From Ensifer aridi (lineage in GTDB: Bacteria > Pseudomonadota > Alphaproteobacteria > Rhizobiales > Rhizobiaceae), in contig NZ_LUAV01000007.1 in NCBI RefSeq assembly GCF_002078505.1, positions 1 through 64,000 on the forward strand: 64,000 nucleotides of DNA, given 5' to 3'. This document shows, one piece after another, positions 24,979 through 34,401 of the stretch; the stretch's first letter is position 1; every line of letters starts with the position of its first letter. The position numbers and the translations under genes are program-made. The notes below the pieces were generated by a model. It was not told where the DNA came from, searched no databases, and saw only the letters and a list, made by a program, of their open reading frames with translations.

Positions 24979-27207
24979 CTATGCAGTCAGGACATCCTCG
25001 ATGTGGATCGGCAGCGCTCGCACACGCCTGCCCGTCGCATGGAATACCGCGTTTGCGATCGCCGGGGCGGTTCCCACCAGTGCAATCTCGCCCAGCCCCT
25101 TCACACCGAGCGGATTCACATGCGGATCGACTTCGTCGACGAAGAACGCCTCGAGCTTCGGAATATCGAGGTTCACCGGCATGAGGTAGTCAGCCATATG
25201 GGCGTTGACTGGCCTGCCGTCGCGCGGATCGAGGACGGTGCGCTCCATCAACGCCATGCCGATGCCTCCAATCATGCCGCCAGTGCATTGGCTTCTGGCA
25301 AGCAGCGGATTGACCACGCGCCCTATGCCGTAGGCTCCCACGATGCGACGCACCCGGATCGTTCCGACGTCGGGGTCGATGGCGACTTCGGCGAAAACCG
25401 CCCCGAAGGAATGCATCGAGTAGCGTTCCGCCACTTCCGAAGCGCGCTCCGCAGATCTCTCGGCCTCGACCGGCACGCCGGTCCTGGCGACGATGTCCTG
25501 ATAGGACAAACCCGTCGCGGCCTCTCCGCGGCGGCGCAAACGGCCCTCGCTCCACTCAAGATCGTTCACCGACGCTCCAAAGACCGGCAGGTTAGCGTCG
25601 GCCACCGCTCGGCGGGCGGCTTGCGCCTGCGCCTCGACACAGGCAGCCCGAATTGCCGATCCCACCGACGCCATCGTCCAGGAACCGCCATGCGACGGTG
25701 TCTGCGGATAATCCGACCTGCCGAGCCTGAACCGGACCTGCTCCGGTGGCAATCCGAGGAATTCCGCCGCGACTTGAGTCATGGACGTATAGGTTCCCGG
25801 CCCCATGTCGCTTGCGGCCGCCTCGACCTCGGCTATGCCGTCTGCCAGGAGCCGTACTCTGGCGCTCGCAGGTGCATGGAATGCCGGATAGGTGGCGGTC
25901 GCTGCTCCCATCCCGATCAGAAGACGTCCGTCGCGCATTGAGCGTGGTTCGGGAGTTCTCCGCGCCCAGCCGAAGCGTTCGGAACCGAGCTCGTAACATT
26001 GCATCAGCGAGCGACTGGAGAACGGCTTGTTTTCGGCTTCGTCCATCTGTGGTTCGTTCCGGCGCCGCAGCTCGATCGGATCGATCCCGAGCTTGTAGGA
26101 CAGCTCATCCATCGCGCTCTCGAGCGCAAATATGCCGCTTGCCTCACCCGGGCCACGCATGTGATTGGGCGTGCCGGTGTCGAGTTGCGTCAGGCGATAC
26201 TGGGTGCGCACGTTGGGGCAAGAATATAGGTAGTCGGTGACGTTGGTCAGCGCCTCCATGAATTGCTCATAGCGGCTCGTCTCTCCCATGCCTTCGTGGA
26301 TTATTCCGGTCAGTCTCCCTTCCGGCGTAGCGCCAAGCGCAACCCTCTGACGCGTGCGCGGCCGGTGGCCGGTGGTGAAGAACATCTGCTTGCGGGTGAG
26401 CACGAGTTTCACGGGTCGGCCGACATGGCGTGCTGCAAGCGCCGCCAGCGTGACATGCGGCCAAGTCCTGAGGCTTGTCCCGAAGGCGCCGCCGATAAAC
26501 GGGCAGATGACCTCCACATTCTCGGCGGGCAGGCCAAATATCGCTGCGATCTCGGCTTGCTCGTTCACGAGATATTGGCTCTTGCTCCAGAGGGTCAGCC
26601 GGTCACCGTTCCAGGCCGCGACGGTTGCGTGCGGCTCCATCGGATTATGGTTTTCTCGGGCCATATCATAGGTCTCGTCGACCCTGACGGCCGCCCGCGC
26701 GACGGCGGTGTCGGCGTCGCCGCGTGATCGGTCGGCCAATGCTCTCGTGCGGTTGGCCGCCTCGGGAACAATTTTCTCCGCCCTCTGATCTGTCGGATCG
26801 ACAAGCGGCTGCCGGCTCTCATAGGTGATGCGCAATGCAGCGGCAGCGCGCTCGGCATGGTCGAGGGTGTCGGCGACAACGAGGGCAACGGGCTGGCCGT
26901 AGAAGCGTACATTGTCGTCCTGCAGGACATGCAGACGCTCGCCCACTGCCGGGTCTATGCCGGCCTTATGCGGTAGATAGGGAAGCTTCTGCGCATTCCG
27001 GTGCGTCAGCACGGCGACAACACCGGGCGCCCGCTCGACCTCAGCGGCGGCGACGTCTGTCACTCGGCCAAGTCCGACGGTAGCGCTGACGATTACGGCG
27101 TAGAGCTGGCCCGGTTGGTTGAAATCGGCGGCGTAGCGAGCCGCCCCCGTGACTTTGGCGCGACCATCGACGCGGGTCATCGGCCTTCCGATCAAGCTCA
27201 CGCTCAT
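24979..27207 (-). CDS. paoC: Aldehyde oxidoreductase molybdenum-cofactor subunit (PaoC/XDH large subunit type)
   Basis: A 742-residue subunit of the xanthine-oxidase family that binds molybdopterin cytosine dinucleotide and oxidises aldehydes. Domains: aldehyde oxidase/xanthine dehydrogenase a/b hammerhead domain (about 15-125) and molybdopterin-binding domain (about 135-740). Diagnostic motifs include EPHATVAAW, GGAFGTSL, GEASGIFALESAMDEL and a C-terminal GLGEIALVGTAPAIANA, in which Glu is the expected active-site base. Its ATG overlaps the stop of the FAD subunit by four bases. Together the three genes match E. coli PaoABC. No Tat signal of its own, so it would be co-exported with PaoA. No paoD-type insertion chaperone is adjacent. 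Confidence 0.9.
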   Translation of the reverse strand: MSVSLIGRPMTRVDGRAKVTGAARYAADFNQPGQLYAVIVSATVGLGRVTDVAAAEVERAPGVVAVLTHRNAQKLPYLPHKAGIDPAVGERLHVLQDDNVRFYGQPVALVVADTLDHAERAAAALRITYESRQPLVDPTDQRAEKIVPEAANRTRALADRSRGDADTAVARAAVRVDETYDMARENHNPMEPHATVAAWNGDRLTLWSKSQYLVNEQAEIAAIFGLPAENVEVICPFIGGAFGTSLRTWPHVTLAALAARHVGRPVKLVLTRKQMFFTTGHRPRTRQRVALGATPEGRLTGIIHEGMGETSRYEQFMEALTNVTDYLYSCPNVRTQYRLTQLDTGTPNHMRGPGEASGIFALESAMDELSYKLGIDPIELRRRNEPQMDEAENKPFSSRSLMQCYELGSERFGWARRTPEPRSMRDGRLLIGMGAATATYPAFHAPASARVRLLADGIAEVEAAASDMGPGTYTSMTQVAAEFLGLPPEQVRFRLGRSDYPQTPSHGGSWTMASVGSAIRAACVEAQAQAARRAVADANLPVFGASVNDLEWSEGRLRRRGEAATGLSYQDIVARTGVPVEAERSAERASEVAERYSMHSFGAVFAEVAIDPDVGTIRVRRIVGAYGIGRVVNPLLARSQCTGGMIGGIGMALMERTVLDPRDGRPVNAHMADYLMPVNLDIPKLEAFFVDEVDPHVNPLGVKGLGEIALVGTAPAIANAVFHATGRRVRALPIHIEDVLTA

Positions 27208-28181
27208 GCGACTTCTCCCGCCATTTCAAGCGCGCGGACGATTGTCCGCGGCAAGAGTTCGACCTTGAATTGATTGTGGTGCAGCGGCCGGGCTCCTTGC
27301 GTGGCGAGCTGCGCAGCTTCCTCGAATGCCTGCCGCTCTGGTCTTTTTCCCGCCAGCGCGGCCTCGCAATTGCGCAAGCGCCAAGGCCGTGTGCCGACCC
27401 CGCCTACCGCGAGGCGAGCCTGACGGATTACGCCGCCCTCGATCGAAAGGGCAACGGCAGCCGAAACCAGCGCGAATTCGTAGGAGGCGCGATCACGAAC
27501 CTTCAGATAACGCGCACGGTGACTGTGAGGCCCGCCGGCTACGCGTATTTCCATGATGAGCTCGCCCGGTAGTAACGTGTGTTCGAGATGTGGCGTGTCG
27601 CCCGGCAGCCGGAAGAGTTCTTCGACCGGGAAGCTGCGCTCGCCCTTCGAGCCCCGGACCCGCATCGTTGCGTAGAGTGCCACCAGCGCGACCGCGACGT
27701 CGGAAGGGTGCGTTGCGACGCAGTGATCGCTCGTGCCAAGGATAGCGTGGCCGGCATTCAACCCTTCGATCGCGGCACAGCCGGAACCCGGTGTACGCTT
27801 GTTGCAGCCCGCATCGAGCATGCGGAAATAAGGACATCGCACCCGCTGCAGCAGGTTTCCGCCCATCGAGGCCATATTCCGCAATTGCGGCGACGCGCCC
27901 TCGATCAGGCTTTCCGCGATCAGTGGTTGCAGGCGCTGGACATTTGGGTCGGCGGCGACCTCCGCCATGCGCGCGAGCGCGCCGATGACCAGATCCTCTC
28001 CTTCCACACGGATGCCGCCCAAAGGAAGCTTGTTGATGTCGACGAGCCGTTCCGGTCCTTCGACCTCCTCGCGCATCAGGTCGACGAGCGTGGTGCCGCC
28101 GGCGATGTAGCGGGCGCCAGAAGCGGCCGCCGCGATTGCGTCTTCGGTGCTTTGGGGCTTCTCCAAAACGAAGGGGAACAT
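27204..28181 (-). CDS. paoB: Aldehyde oxidoreductase FAD subunit with extra 4Fe-4S motif (PaoB type)
   Basis: A 325-residue medium subunit of the three-part enzyme. The FAD-binding PCMH domain (about 1-215; AGGTTLVDLMREEV near residue 27) is followed by a CO dehydrogenase flavoprotein C-terminal domain (about 220-325). The family-specific insertion CPYFRMLDAGCNKRTPGSGC (about 118-138) carries the Cys residues that in PaoB bind a [4Fe-4S] cluster; it separates this enzyme from ordinary xanthine dehydrogenase. It lies three bases after the Fe-S subunit and overlaps the molybdenum subunit. Confidence 0.9.
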   Translation of the reverse strand: MFPFVLEKPQSTEDAIAAAASGARYIAGGTTLVDLMREEVEGPERLVDINKLPLGGIRVEGEDLVIGALARMAEVAADPNVQRLQPLIAESLIEGASPQLRNMASMGGNLLQRVRCPYFRMLDAGCNKRTPGSGCAAIEGLNAGHAILGTSDHCVATHPSDVAVALVALYATMRVRGSKGERSFPVEELFRLPGDTPHLEHTLLPGELIMEIRVAGGPHSHRARYLKVRDRASYEFALVSAAVALSIEGGVIRQARLAVGGVGTRPWRLRNCEAALAGKRPERQAFEEAAQLATQGARPLHHNQFKVELLPRTIVRALEMAGEVA

Positions 28182-28184
28182 GGC

Positions 28185-28793
28185 TCAGGTCCTCCCGGCC
28201 GCGTCTGCGACGGCTGCGACGATGCCTGGATAGGCGCCGCAGCGACAGATGTTGCCGCTCATCCAGAACTGGATCTCTTCCGGCGAGCCTGCGTGGCCTT
28301 CGGCAATGCAGCCCAGTCCGGACATGATCTGGCCGGGCGTGCAGAATCCGCACTGCAAGCCCTCGTGCTCAACGAACGCTTCCTGGAGAGGATGGAGCAC
28401 GCCGTCCTTTTCCAGCCCCTCGATGGTTTCGATCTGAGCCCCGTCGTGCATGGATGCCAATGTCAAACAAGAGACGATACGTCTGCCATCGACAAGTACC
28501 GTGCATGCGCCACAGGCACCCTGGTTGCAGCCTTTCTTCGTGCCGGTGAGATTGAGCGTCTCGCGCAGGACGTCCAGGATCGATTGGCGCGGATCGACGC
28601 TCAGCGTCTGAGCGCGACCGTTCACGGTCATCGTCAATGTCACGGTGTTCGTGTCGAGGGCAGGGGCGCTCGTTGCGGTCGCAGACAGCGGCGGCAAGGC
28701 AGCCAGAGCCACTGCCCCGGCCGTTGCCTGAAGTGTCTCCCGGCGCGACATGATGGGACCTGGTGGATGCGATTCTGACGGGTTCTCGGTCAT
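28185..28793 (-). CDS. paoA: Aldehyde oxidoreductase 2Fe-2S subunit with Tat signal (PaoA type)
   Basis: A 202-residue electron-transfer subunit. The Tat signal is MSRRETLQATAGAVALAALP (twin-arginine SRRETL), so the complex works in the periplasm. Then the plant-type [2Fe-2S] motif (CNQGACGACTVLVDGRRIVSC, in part; four Cys) and the second cluster motif CGFCTPGQ ... CRCGAYPG. ATG at 28793 (MTENPSESH) has AGAGGA nine bases upstream; an ATG at 28802 is also possible. First gene of the three-gene cluster, with the AraC regulator immediately upstream on the same strand. Confidence 0.92.
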   Translation of the reverse strand: MTENPSESHPPGPIMSRRETLQATAGAVALAALPPLSATATSAPALDTNTVTLTMTVNGRAQTLSVDPRQSILDVLRETLNLTGTKKGCNQGACGACTVLVDGRRIVSCLTLASMHDGAQIETIEGLEKDGVLHPLQEAFVEHEGLQCGFCTPGQIMSGLGCIAEGHAGSPEEIQFWMSGNICRCGAYPGIVAAVADAAGRT

Positions 28794-28986
28794 GAGGAAC
28801 ATCCTCTTTAGGCTCGCGGCGATCGCCCGAAGATTACGAGGTATGCCGCTGCGTGACTGTCGCGATCTTTCGGAATTGCTTGGATGTTGCGGGGAGCGAT
28901 AGCGACGACGCAGGTCCGCCAGCAGTCGGCGAACTTGCGTCGCATCAAGGCGCTGCTAATGGGAATATGCTGAAAGAGAGTGAATT

Positions 28987-29877
28987 TCAGAGACGGCGGC
29001 GGAACTCGCTCGGTGTGAGGCCCACCACCTTGCGGAAGCTCGCGGAGAAAGCGGATTGCGCCTCGTATCCGACGATCAGCGCGATATCGACGATGCGCAG
29101 CGTTCGGTCTTTGAGGAGCGTCTTGGCATGCGCGATGCGCTGGCGCGTCAGCCATCCATAAGGCGTATGACCGGTAGCCATGCGGAAAGCCGTGCAGAAA
29201 TGGAAGCGACTTAAATTGACGAGATCCGCGAGCTCCTGGAGCCTGATATCCTCTGCAACATTCTCACGTATGTAGGTGGTGACACGCTTGACCTGCCAGG
29301 CCGACAGGCCGCGCCGCGGTCCGGGCGAGATCGGAATAGAAGTTGCGGCATGAGCTCTGAGGAGTTGGAGGCACAAAAGATCGAGCAGTTGCTCTATATA
29401 CAAATGCGACATCACGTCCCCGCTGCTGATCTCGTCATTAATCATGGTCATGATCGTGAACAGCTTTGGGTCGCTGAAATGCACGCGGTGGAGCAGCTCG
29501 GGCTCGCGGCCATTCCCCACCTGATCCGCACAGGCCAGAAGTCGGCCGTGGCCCAAGAAGACGTTCGAGACCTCGACGGAGCCGTCTGCCCGCCAAAAGC
29601 CCTCATGCCCTCTCGGCGCAAACGTTATCATTCCCGACCTTGCAGGAGCAGAAAGCGTCTGCTGGCCGATTGTCACCGATGCGTTGCCGGCAGCGACGTA
29701 TGTCGCGGAGATGATATGGTCCTTCAGGGGCGGCAAATTGTATTCGAACGGTCGGTTCCGCCATCGGCCGACAAGTCGGGTGTCGCCAGCAAATGCCTCC
29801 GGAATCACGGGCGGCGACAGGCCCCGCTGCAAACGGCGAATATGAATCGTCGTGTCCGCAAGCGCATTTCGGCCCAT
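28987..29877 (-). CDS. AraC-family transcriptional regulator
   Basis: A 296-residue regulator. The C-terminal AraC/XylS pair of helix-turn-helix motifs is clear (about 195-296; RLQELADLVNLSRFHFCTAF and IVDIALIVGYEAQSAFSASF, shown in part). The N-terminal about 180 residues form an AraC-type ligand/cupin domain with no recognised ligand. It is encoded about 190 bases upstream of the aldehyde oxidoreductase genes, in the same direction, and is the natural candidate for their control. The start at 29877 (MGRNALADTT) has AGAGAAG upstream; the longer frame to 30027 is less likely. Confidence 0.9.
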   Translation of the reverse strand: MGRNALADTTIHIRRLQRGLSPPVIPEAFAGDTRLVGRWRNRPFEYNLPPLKDHIISATYVAAGNASVTIGQQTLSAPARSGMITFAPRGHEGFWRADGSVEVSNVFLGHGRLLACADQVGNGREPELLHRVHFSDPKLFTIMTMINDEISSGDVMSHLYIEQLLDLLCLQLLRAHAATSIPISPGPRRGLSAWQVKRVTTYIRENVAEDIRLQELADLVNLSRFHFCTAFRMATGHTPYGWLTRQRIAHAKTLLKDRTLRIVDIALIVGYEAQSAFSASFRKVVGLTPSEFRRRL

Positions 29878-30441
29878 TGGGGACTTCTCTCGTCGATATG
29901 CAGGAAACCCGTACCTGACGCTAGCACTTCTCGCAGCGTTAGAAAATGTTCTTCGCACAACCGGCGTGTTGTCTCGTCGACTGCCTTGCACTGACCTTCG
30001 CTCGCGAACGAGGCGTGCGTGCCACACTAACGCAGCCGGGAAAGGGCGCTTGCAGGCTACAGCGCCGTGCGTCTTATCAGACGCGCAAAGGTCCGCTGGC
30101 GATAATGCATTGTTTCAACCGCGGAATCATCGTGATGCTGGATTTCCCCGAAGAGCCTGACGCGTGCCGGGAGGAGGGTTGATTTCCCGAAGTCGCTGGA
30201 GCACCATTCACCACGGCCGCCGAACAAATGTTCGTGAAGCGGCCGCGGAAAAGGCCGGAGGCCGGTGAGGCTTTGTGCTGGAGGAGTGCAAGAGCCGTTT
30301 CGGTGCCGGAATGGGTATGGGTTCCTGCGGCCGTCTCGCAATGTCGTCGCGACCTTTCTGCGCCTTCAGGAAGTGCGGCAACTGATCACCGCTAGTACCT
30401 CTTCCCCCCGGCCCGGTGTTGTCGCAACGGGAGATGTGCGC
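29878..30441. other. Intergenic region with one repeat
   Basis: No gene supported. It holds partial repeat copy E (30057-30102) and a short CGAAC-AAAT-GTTCG hairpin near 30220. The rest is unremarkable. Confidence 0.4.
30057..30102 (-). repeat. Two-palindrome repeat, copy E (palindrome 2 only)
   Basis: CTACAGCGCCGTGCGTCTTA, then TCAGACGCGCAAAGG, then a diverged GTCCGCTGGCG. Palindrome 1 is absent. Confidence 0.65.
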
Positions 30442-30870
30442 ATGTCAGTGAAAGCGATTCTCAACGAAAAAGGCCGCAACGTCGTCACCGTGACGCCGCA
30501 GGTGACGGTTCAACAGGCGGCGACTTTTCTGCATGACAATCATATTGGAGCCGTTGTTGTCGTCGACGCGGACGACCAGATCGTGGGCATTCTGACGGAG
30601 CGCGATGTCGTCGCTTCGATCGCCAAATACGGTGCCTCCTGTCTCGATAAGCCGGTCTCGACCGTCATGTGGCAGAATGTCTATTGCTGCCGTGAGGAGA
30701 TGACCGTGAACACCTTGATGGAGATGATGAGCAAATTGCGTGCGCGTCACCTACCCGTTGAGAGCGAAGGCCGTTTGGCCGGGATCGTGTCGATCGGGGA
30801 CGTGGTCAAGTACCATATCCGCGCCATCGAGAACGAGACCGAGCAGATCAAGGCCTACATCGCCGGATAG
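30442..30870 (+). CDS. CBS-domain pair protein
   Basis: A 142-residue protein made of two CBS domains (about 1-62 and 70-132) with nothing attached. CBS pairs bind adenine nucleotides and usually serve as energy-sensing modules; single-pair proteins like this are common in rhizobia and of unknown partner. The start at 30442 (MSVKAILNEKGRN) has GGGAGA nine bases upstream; the longer frame to 30265 is not family-supported. Standing alone. Confidence 0.88.
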   Translation: MSVKAILNEKGRNVVTVTPQVTVQQAATFLHDNHIGAVVVVDADDQIVGILTERDVVASIAKYGASCLDKPVSTVMWQNVYCCREEMTVNTLMEMMSKLRARHLPVESEGRLAGIVSIGDVVKYHIRAIENETEQIKAYIAG

Positions 30871-30890
30871 CCGCCTTTTACGTGATTCAG

Positions 30891-30922
30891 CCTTTACGCG
30901 TCCGATCGGACGCGGGACCTTG
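30891..30922 (+). terminator. Hairpin after the CBS gene (or partial repeat, copy F)
   Basis: CGCGTCCGATCGGACGCG (30897-30914) is a perfect stem resembling the core of palindrome 2, preceded by CTTTA. There is no T tract, so termination is doubtful. Confidence 0.4.
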
Positions 30923-31032
30923 GGGCGGCATCTGGCCGCCCTTGATGCCATAAACGCAAGACGGCAGCCAAGGATTCTCACCCTGATTAGGAGCCTCGAC
31001 TGCGCGTCCGTGCGTTGCCGACCCGCAGCCCT

Positions 31033-31998
31033 TCAGCGAACCAGTACCTCCTGCATGCGCTTGATTTCGGCGAGCTTGGCCTTCGCTTCCTGATAGCCGC
31101 GCTCGATCGCCTCGCCGGCGCGATGAAATTCAGAAAGCCCGATGTCGTTGAGTTTCGGATGGAGGGAGAGGTCCGGCGGATCGCCGGCAAGCCGCGCGCG
31201 CGAGATGCGGTCCTGGATGATGTTGAAGGCCTGGACCATGACGCTGGTCATGCCGAGCCGGGCCGAAAAGCGGTTGGCGTCCTTCAGCGGCGCATCCGGC
31301 GTCTCCATGCCGGCGCTGTGCTTGACGACGGCCGAGCGGCCGTAGAGGTCATAGTTCAGGTTGACGGCAACGACGAGTTGCTGCTCATGGGCGCGGCAGA
31401 CCGAAACGGGGACGGGGTTGACGAGCGCGCCGTCGATGAGCGTCCGGCCGTTGGCATTGATCGGTTCGAAAATGCCCGGAAGCGCATAAGACGCGCGAAT
31501 GGCGGTGATGAGCGAGCCCTTCTCGATCCAGACCTCGTGGCCGCTGTGAACTTCGGTGGCGACGGCAATGAAGGGGCGGCCAAGGTCCTCGATGCTGATG
31601 TTCTGCAGATGCTCCTGCATGCGCTTGGTGAGTCTGAGGCCGCCGAAGAGACCGCCACCGCCGATGGCGAAGTCGAGCAGCCCCGCAATTCGGCGTACAG
31701 TCAGGGAGCGGGCGAAGGCTTCCAATTCCTCCAGTTTGCCCGCGAGATAGCAGCCGCCGACGAGCGCGCCAATCGATGTGCCGGCAATCATGCCGATCTC
31801 GACCCCGTCCTCGTCGAGGGCTTTTAGAACGCCGATATGCGCCCAGCCGCGCGCCGCGCCGCCGCCAAGCGCGAGCGCAATCTTCGGTGTCTGGGGTTGA
31901 GGGGCCGGTGGCTCTGGAGGCGTGGTCGTAATCGACGACCCTTGCGGGCCGGAAAGATCGGTAATCTGGCTGTTGCGCGTAAACGTCCAATTCAACAT
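31033..31998 (-). CDS. Patatin-like phospholipase (RssA family)
   Basis: A 321-residue protein of the patatin/RssA family, an acyl hydrolase on phospholipids or thioesters. The oxyanion hole GGGAARG and the nucleophile Ser in GTSIG (about 74-78) and the catalytic Asp in DGALVNPVP (about 196-204, where Ala stands in for the second Gly of DGG) are visible. No signal peptide: a Pro/Gln-rich N-terminal 38 residues precede the catalytic domain. Cytosolic or membrane-associated. Function in the host is unknown. Confidence 0.9.
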   Translation of the reverse strand: MLNWTFTRNSQITDLSGPQGSSITTTPPEPPAPQPQTPKIALALGGGAARGWAHIGVLKALDEDGVEIGMIAGTSIGALVGGCYLAGKLEELEAFARSLTVRRIAGLLDFAIGGGGLFGGLRLTKRMQEHLQNISIEDLGRPFIAVATEVHSGHEVWIEKGSLITAIRASYALPGIFEPINANGRTLIDGALVNPVPVSVCRAHEQQLVVAVNLNYDLYGRSAVVKHSAGMETPDAPLKDANRFSARLGMTSVMVQAFNIIQDRISRARLAGDPPDLSLHPKLNDIGLSEFHRAGEAIERGYQEAKAKLAEIKRMQEVLVR

Positions 31999-32412
31999 CC
32001 GGCACCTCCAACACCGCCGAATAGACCACCCAAGCGCGCGCGTTTGCAGGGAACCCTGCCAAGCGGGCTATTGCATGAATGCCTGGACCGGAATCGATCA
32101 AGGACGAGCTCATGCATCATTCAAAGTGCTACAGCGGCCTGGCACGTCGGATCTGAAGCGCCTCGCTGCAGGTGCCGGCCTTGTCCAAATTCATCGCTGA
32201 AAGACTGGCACCACGATTGATATATAGCATCGAACCAACCACCGAGTGCGGCCGGCCCGATAAACATTGGATACAGCCTGCAACACATCTCGGCTCCCCG
32301 CGGTTACCGCGGGAACTACTTACTTGAACAATGATTAGGCGCCCGTTTGGTTTCCAAAAGGTGAATATAACATGCGGCCGAGCCAGGAAAATGCAGGTGC
32401 TTGGGTCTGGGC
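31999..32412. other. Intergenic region between patatin and hisI
   Basis: Contains repeat copy G (32114-32172) and otherwise no gene. No strong hairpin with a T tract. Confidence 0.45.
32114..32172 (+). repeat. Two-palindrome repeat, copy G (partial)
   Basis: TCAAAGTGCTACAGCGGCCT, then ACGTCGGATCTGAAGCGCC, then TCGCTGCA. Palindrome 1 is missing and palindrome 2 is decayed. Confidence 0.55.
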
Positions 32413-32865
32413 CTAATTTTTTGCGTATATCTCTGCCGGGTCGAAATGCCTGTGATCGTCGGTGATGGTCACGGTCGCCTTGCCGTTGTCGAGGCCGACC
32501 GTCCGGTAGAAGCAGGAGCGGCGACCGGTGTGGCATGTGGCGTCGTGGCCGGCGACCGACACCTTGAGCCAGACGGCATCCTGATCGCAATCGGTCCGAA
32601 TTTCCTTGACAGTCTGCAAATTGCCGGAGCTCTCGCCTTTCTTCCACAGGCGGCCGCGCGAGCGGCTGTAGTAGTGGGCAACGCCGGTCTCGATCGTAAG
32701 CGCGAGAGCGTCGGCGTTCATATGCGCGACCATCAGAAGCTCACCATCGCCTGCGTCTGTGACAATGGCGCTGATCAGCCCCTTCTCGTCGAAACGGGGC
32801 GTGAAGGCCGAACCGGTCTCCAGTTCGGCCTTATCTTCCGGGGGAGAATCGAAAGTGAGCGTCAT
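32413..32865 (-). CDS. hisI: Phosphoribosyl-AMP cyclohydrolase
   Basis: A 150-residue enzyme of histidine biosynthesis (PR-AMP to ProFAR). Family motifs seen: [42 protein letters not shown], and [11 protein letters not shown], which holds the zinc cysteines. It has no HisE domain, so pyrophosphohydrolase is encoded elsewhere, as is usual in Alphaproteobacteria. The start at 32865 ([10 protein letters not shown]) is followed by the normal N-terminus; the longer frame to 32910 is read out of repeat copy H. It shares strand with folE and lies 128 bases downstream of it, with the repeat in between. Confidence 0.95.
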   Translation of the reverse strand: MTLTFDSPPEDKAELETGSAFTPRFDEKGLISAIVTDAGDGELLMVAHMNADALALTIETGVAHYYSRSRGRLWKKGESSGNLQTVKEIRTDCDQDAVWLKVSVAGHDATCHTGRRSCFYRTVGLDNGKATVTITDDHRHFDPAEIYAKN

Positions 32866-32878
32866 TGCGTAGGCTCCA

Positions 32879-32981
32879 CTACAGCGCGCCTCGCGTCTTT
32901 GCAGACGCATGAAGGATCGCTGCAGTACTTTGAATCGTTGCAGGTTTGTCCTTGAATCGGCTTCTGATCAAGGAACATGCG
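32879..32981 (-). repeat. Two-palindrome intergenic repeat, copy H
   Basis: CTACAGCGCGCCTCGCGTCT, TTGCAGACGC, then GATCGCTGCAGTACTTTGAA and the arms of palindrome 1 (GTCCTTGAATCGG...GATCAAGGAACATGC). Confidence 0.75.
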
Positions 32982-32992
32982 CGTCGCGGAGC

Positions 32993-33610
32993 TTACTTGA
33001 AGCCCCTGAGCAGGGTCATGAAGCGGGCCTGTTCGGCCGGCTCGGTCTTGAACGCACCGGTAAAGGTGGTCGTCAGCGTCGTCGAGCCTTGCTTCTTGAT
33101 GCCGCGCATCGCCATGCAGAGGTGCTCGGCCTCGATCATCACCGCCACGCCTCGGGGGGCGAGGGTTTCGTCGATGGCTCTGGCGATCTGTGCCGTCATC
33201 GCCTCCTGCGTCTGCAGGCGCCGGGCGTAGATGTCGACGACGCGGGCGATCTTCGAAAGACCGAGCACGCGGCCGTTCGGCAGATAGGCGACATGGGCCT
33301 TGCCGATGATCGGCACCATATGATGCTCGCAATGCGAGTAGAACGGGATGTCCTTCTCGAGCACGATGTCGTCGTAGCCGGAGACTTCTTCGAAGGTGCG
33401 GCCGAGCACATCTTCAGCGACGAGGTCGTAGCCGCCGAAGATCTCCCGATAGGATTTGGCGACGCGCGCCGGCGTGTCCTTCAGACCTTCCCGGGTCGGA
33501 TCTTCGCCTGCCCAGCGCAGCAGGACACGAACGGCTTCCTCGGCTTCTTTCTGTGTCGGACGACCGCTCGTGTCGTCAAGCACAGGGAAATTCTTTACTA
33601 TGGCGTCCAT
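32993..33610 (-). CDS. folE: GTP cyclohydrolase I
   Basis: A 205-residue enzyme converting GTP to 7,8-dihydroneopterin triphosphate, the first step of folate synthesis. Zinc site: [18 protein letters not shown] (in part) with Cys and His ligands, and the second Cys in the motif [11 protein letters not shown]. The family hallmarks [11 protein letters not shown] and [20 protein letters not shown] (in part) are present. The start [10 protein letters not shown] at 33610 fits homologs; the longer frame to 33628 adds six residues. It is in the same direction as hisI, 128 bases upstream. Confidence 0.95.
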   Translation of the reverse strand: MDAIVKNFPVLDDTSGRPTQKEAEEAVRVLLRWAGEDPTREGLKDTPARVAKSYREIFGGYDLVAEDVLGRTFEEVSGYDDIVLEKDIPFYSHCEHHMVPIIGKAHVAYLPNGRVLGLSKIARVVDIYARRLQTQEAMTAQIARAIDETLAPRGVAVMIEAEHLCMAMRGIKKQGSTTLTTTFTGAFKTEPAEQARFMTLLRGFK

Positions 33611-33951
33611 ATGGCCTCTTTTAAGCAATACGGGATTGCTGACGTTTTATCTTTTCGGACAACTCGCCATTGGCCATTCGCCTAACCCTGCAGGCTTGGG
33701 TTCCGTTGGCGGGCTCCGGGGCTTTCGGGTCTCGGCTTATCAGTGCACTCGACCGTCCGGCACGGTTTCCCAAACAACAGGCGACACTTGTCCCCCTTGC
33801 GGAACTGTCACCCCAACACGACATAGCATATAGTATGGTGCCACATGGATAAAAGGGCCCGAATGCGCCACGTCGTGCTTTTTTCCCGCCTGCCGGAGAA
33901 AATCATGCGCCGATTGCGCAAACCAGCGAAAAATCAGCCGGATCGCGTTAA
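33611..33951. other. Intergenic region between folE and the NifU-like gene
   Basis: No gene; divergent promoter region for folE (leftward) and the NifU-like gene (rightward). CATATAGTATGG near 33830 is a possible -10 element, but its -35 is not convincing. Confidence 0.35.
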
Positions 33952-34398
33952 ATGATGGATGACATTTACAACAACAGGATTCTCGAGTTTGCCGGCAACA
34001 TTCCACGCATCGGGATGTTGGTGGACGCTCATGCCGAAGCCGCCGCGCACTCCAAACTTTGCGGCTCGAAAGTAAGAATCTGGCTGAAGATGGAGGGCGA
34101 CGTTGTGACCGATTTCGCCCATGACGTGAAGGCCTGCGCGCTGGGGCAGGCATCCTCCTCCATCATGGCGCGTCAGGTCGTTGGCGCCCATGCGGATGAG
34201 ATCCGCCAAGCCCGCGAAGACATGCTGGCCATGCTCAAGGCCGATGGGGAGGGACCTTCGGGCCGTTTCGAGGACATGCGTTTCTTGAGGCCCGTCAAGG
34301 ACTACAAGGCGCGCCATGCCTCCACGATGCTGACCTTCGATGCGGTTGTCGACGCTATCGGCCAGATCGAGGCCAAGCGCCTTGCAGCCGCCGTTTGA
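33952..34398 (+). CDS. NifU/IscU-like iron-sulfur scaffold protein
   Basis: A 148-residue protein resembling the IscU/SufU N-terminal NifU domain: an N-terminal NNRILEFAGNIPR, a Cys in SKLCGSKVRIWL and a Cys in VKACALGQASSSI; the third family Cys is not obvious. It would assemble iron-sulfur clusters transiently. ATGs at 33952 and 33955 are both usable. It sits head-to-tail with yidD (three-base gap), an unusual neighbour for a scaffold; the clustering may be positional only. Confidence 0.85.
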   Translation: MMDDIYNNRILEFAGNIPRIGMLVDAHAEAAAHSKLCGSKVRIWLKMEGDVVTDFAHDVKACALGQASSSIMARQVVGAHADEIRQAREDMLAMLKADGEGPSGRFEDMRFLRPVKDYKARHASTMLTFDAVVDAIGQIEAKRLAAAV

Positions 34399-34401
34399 GC
34401 C

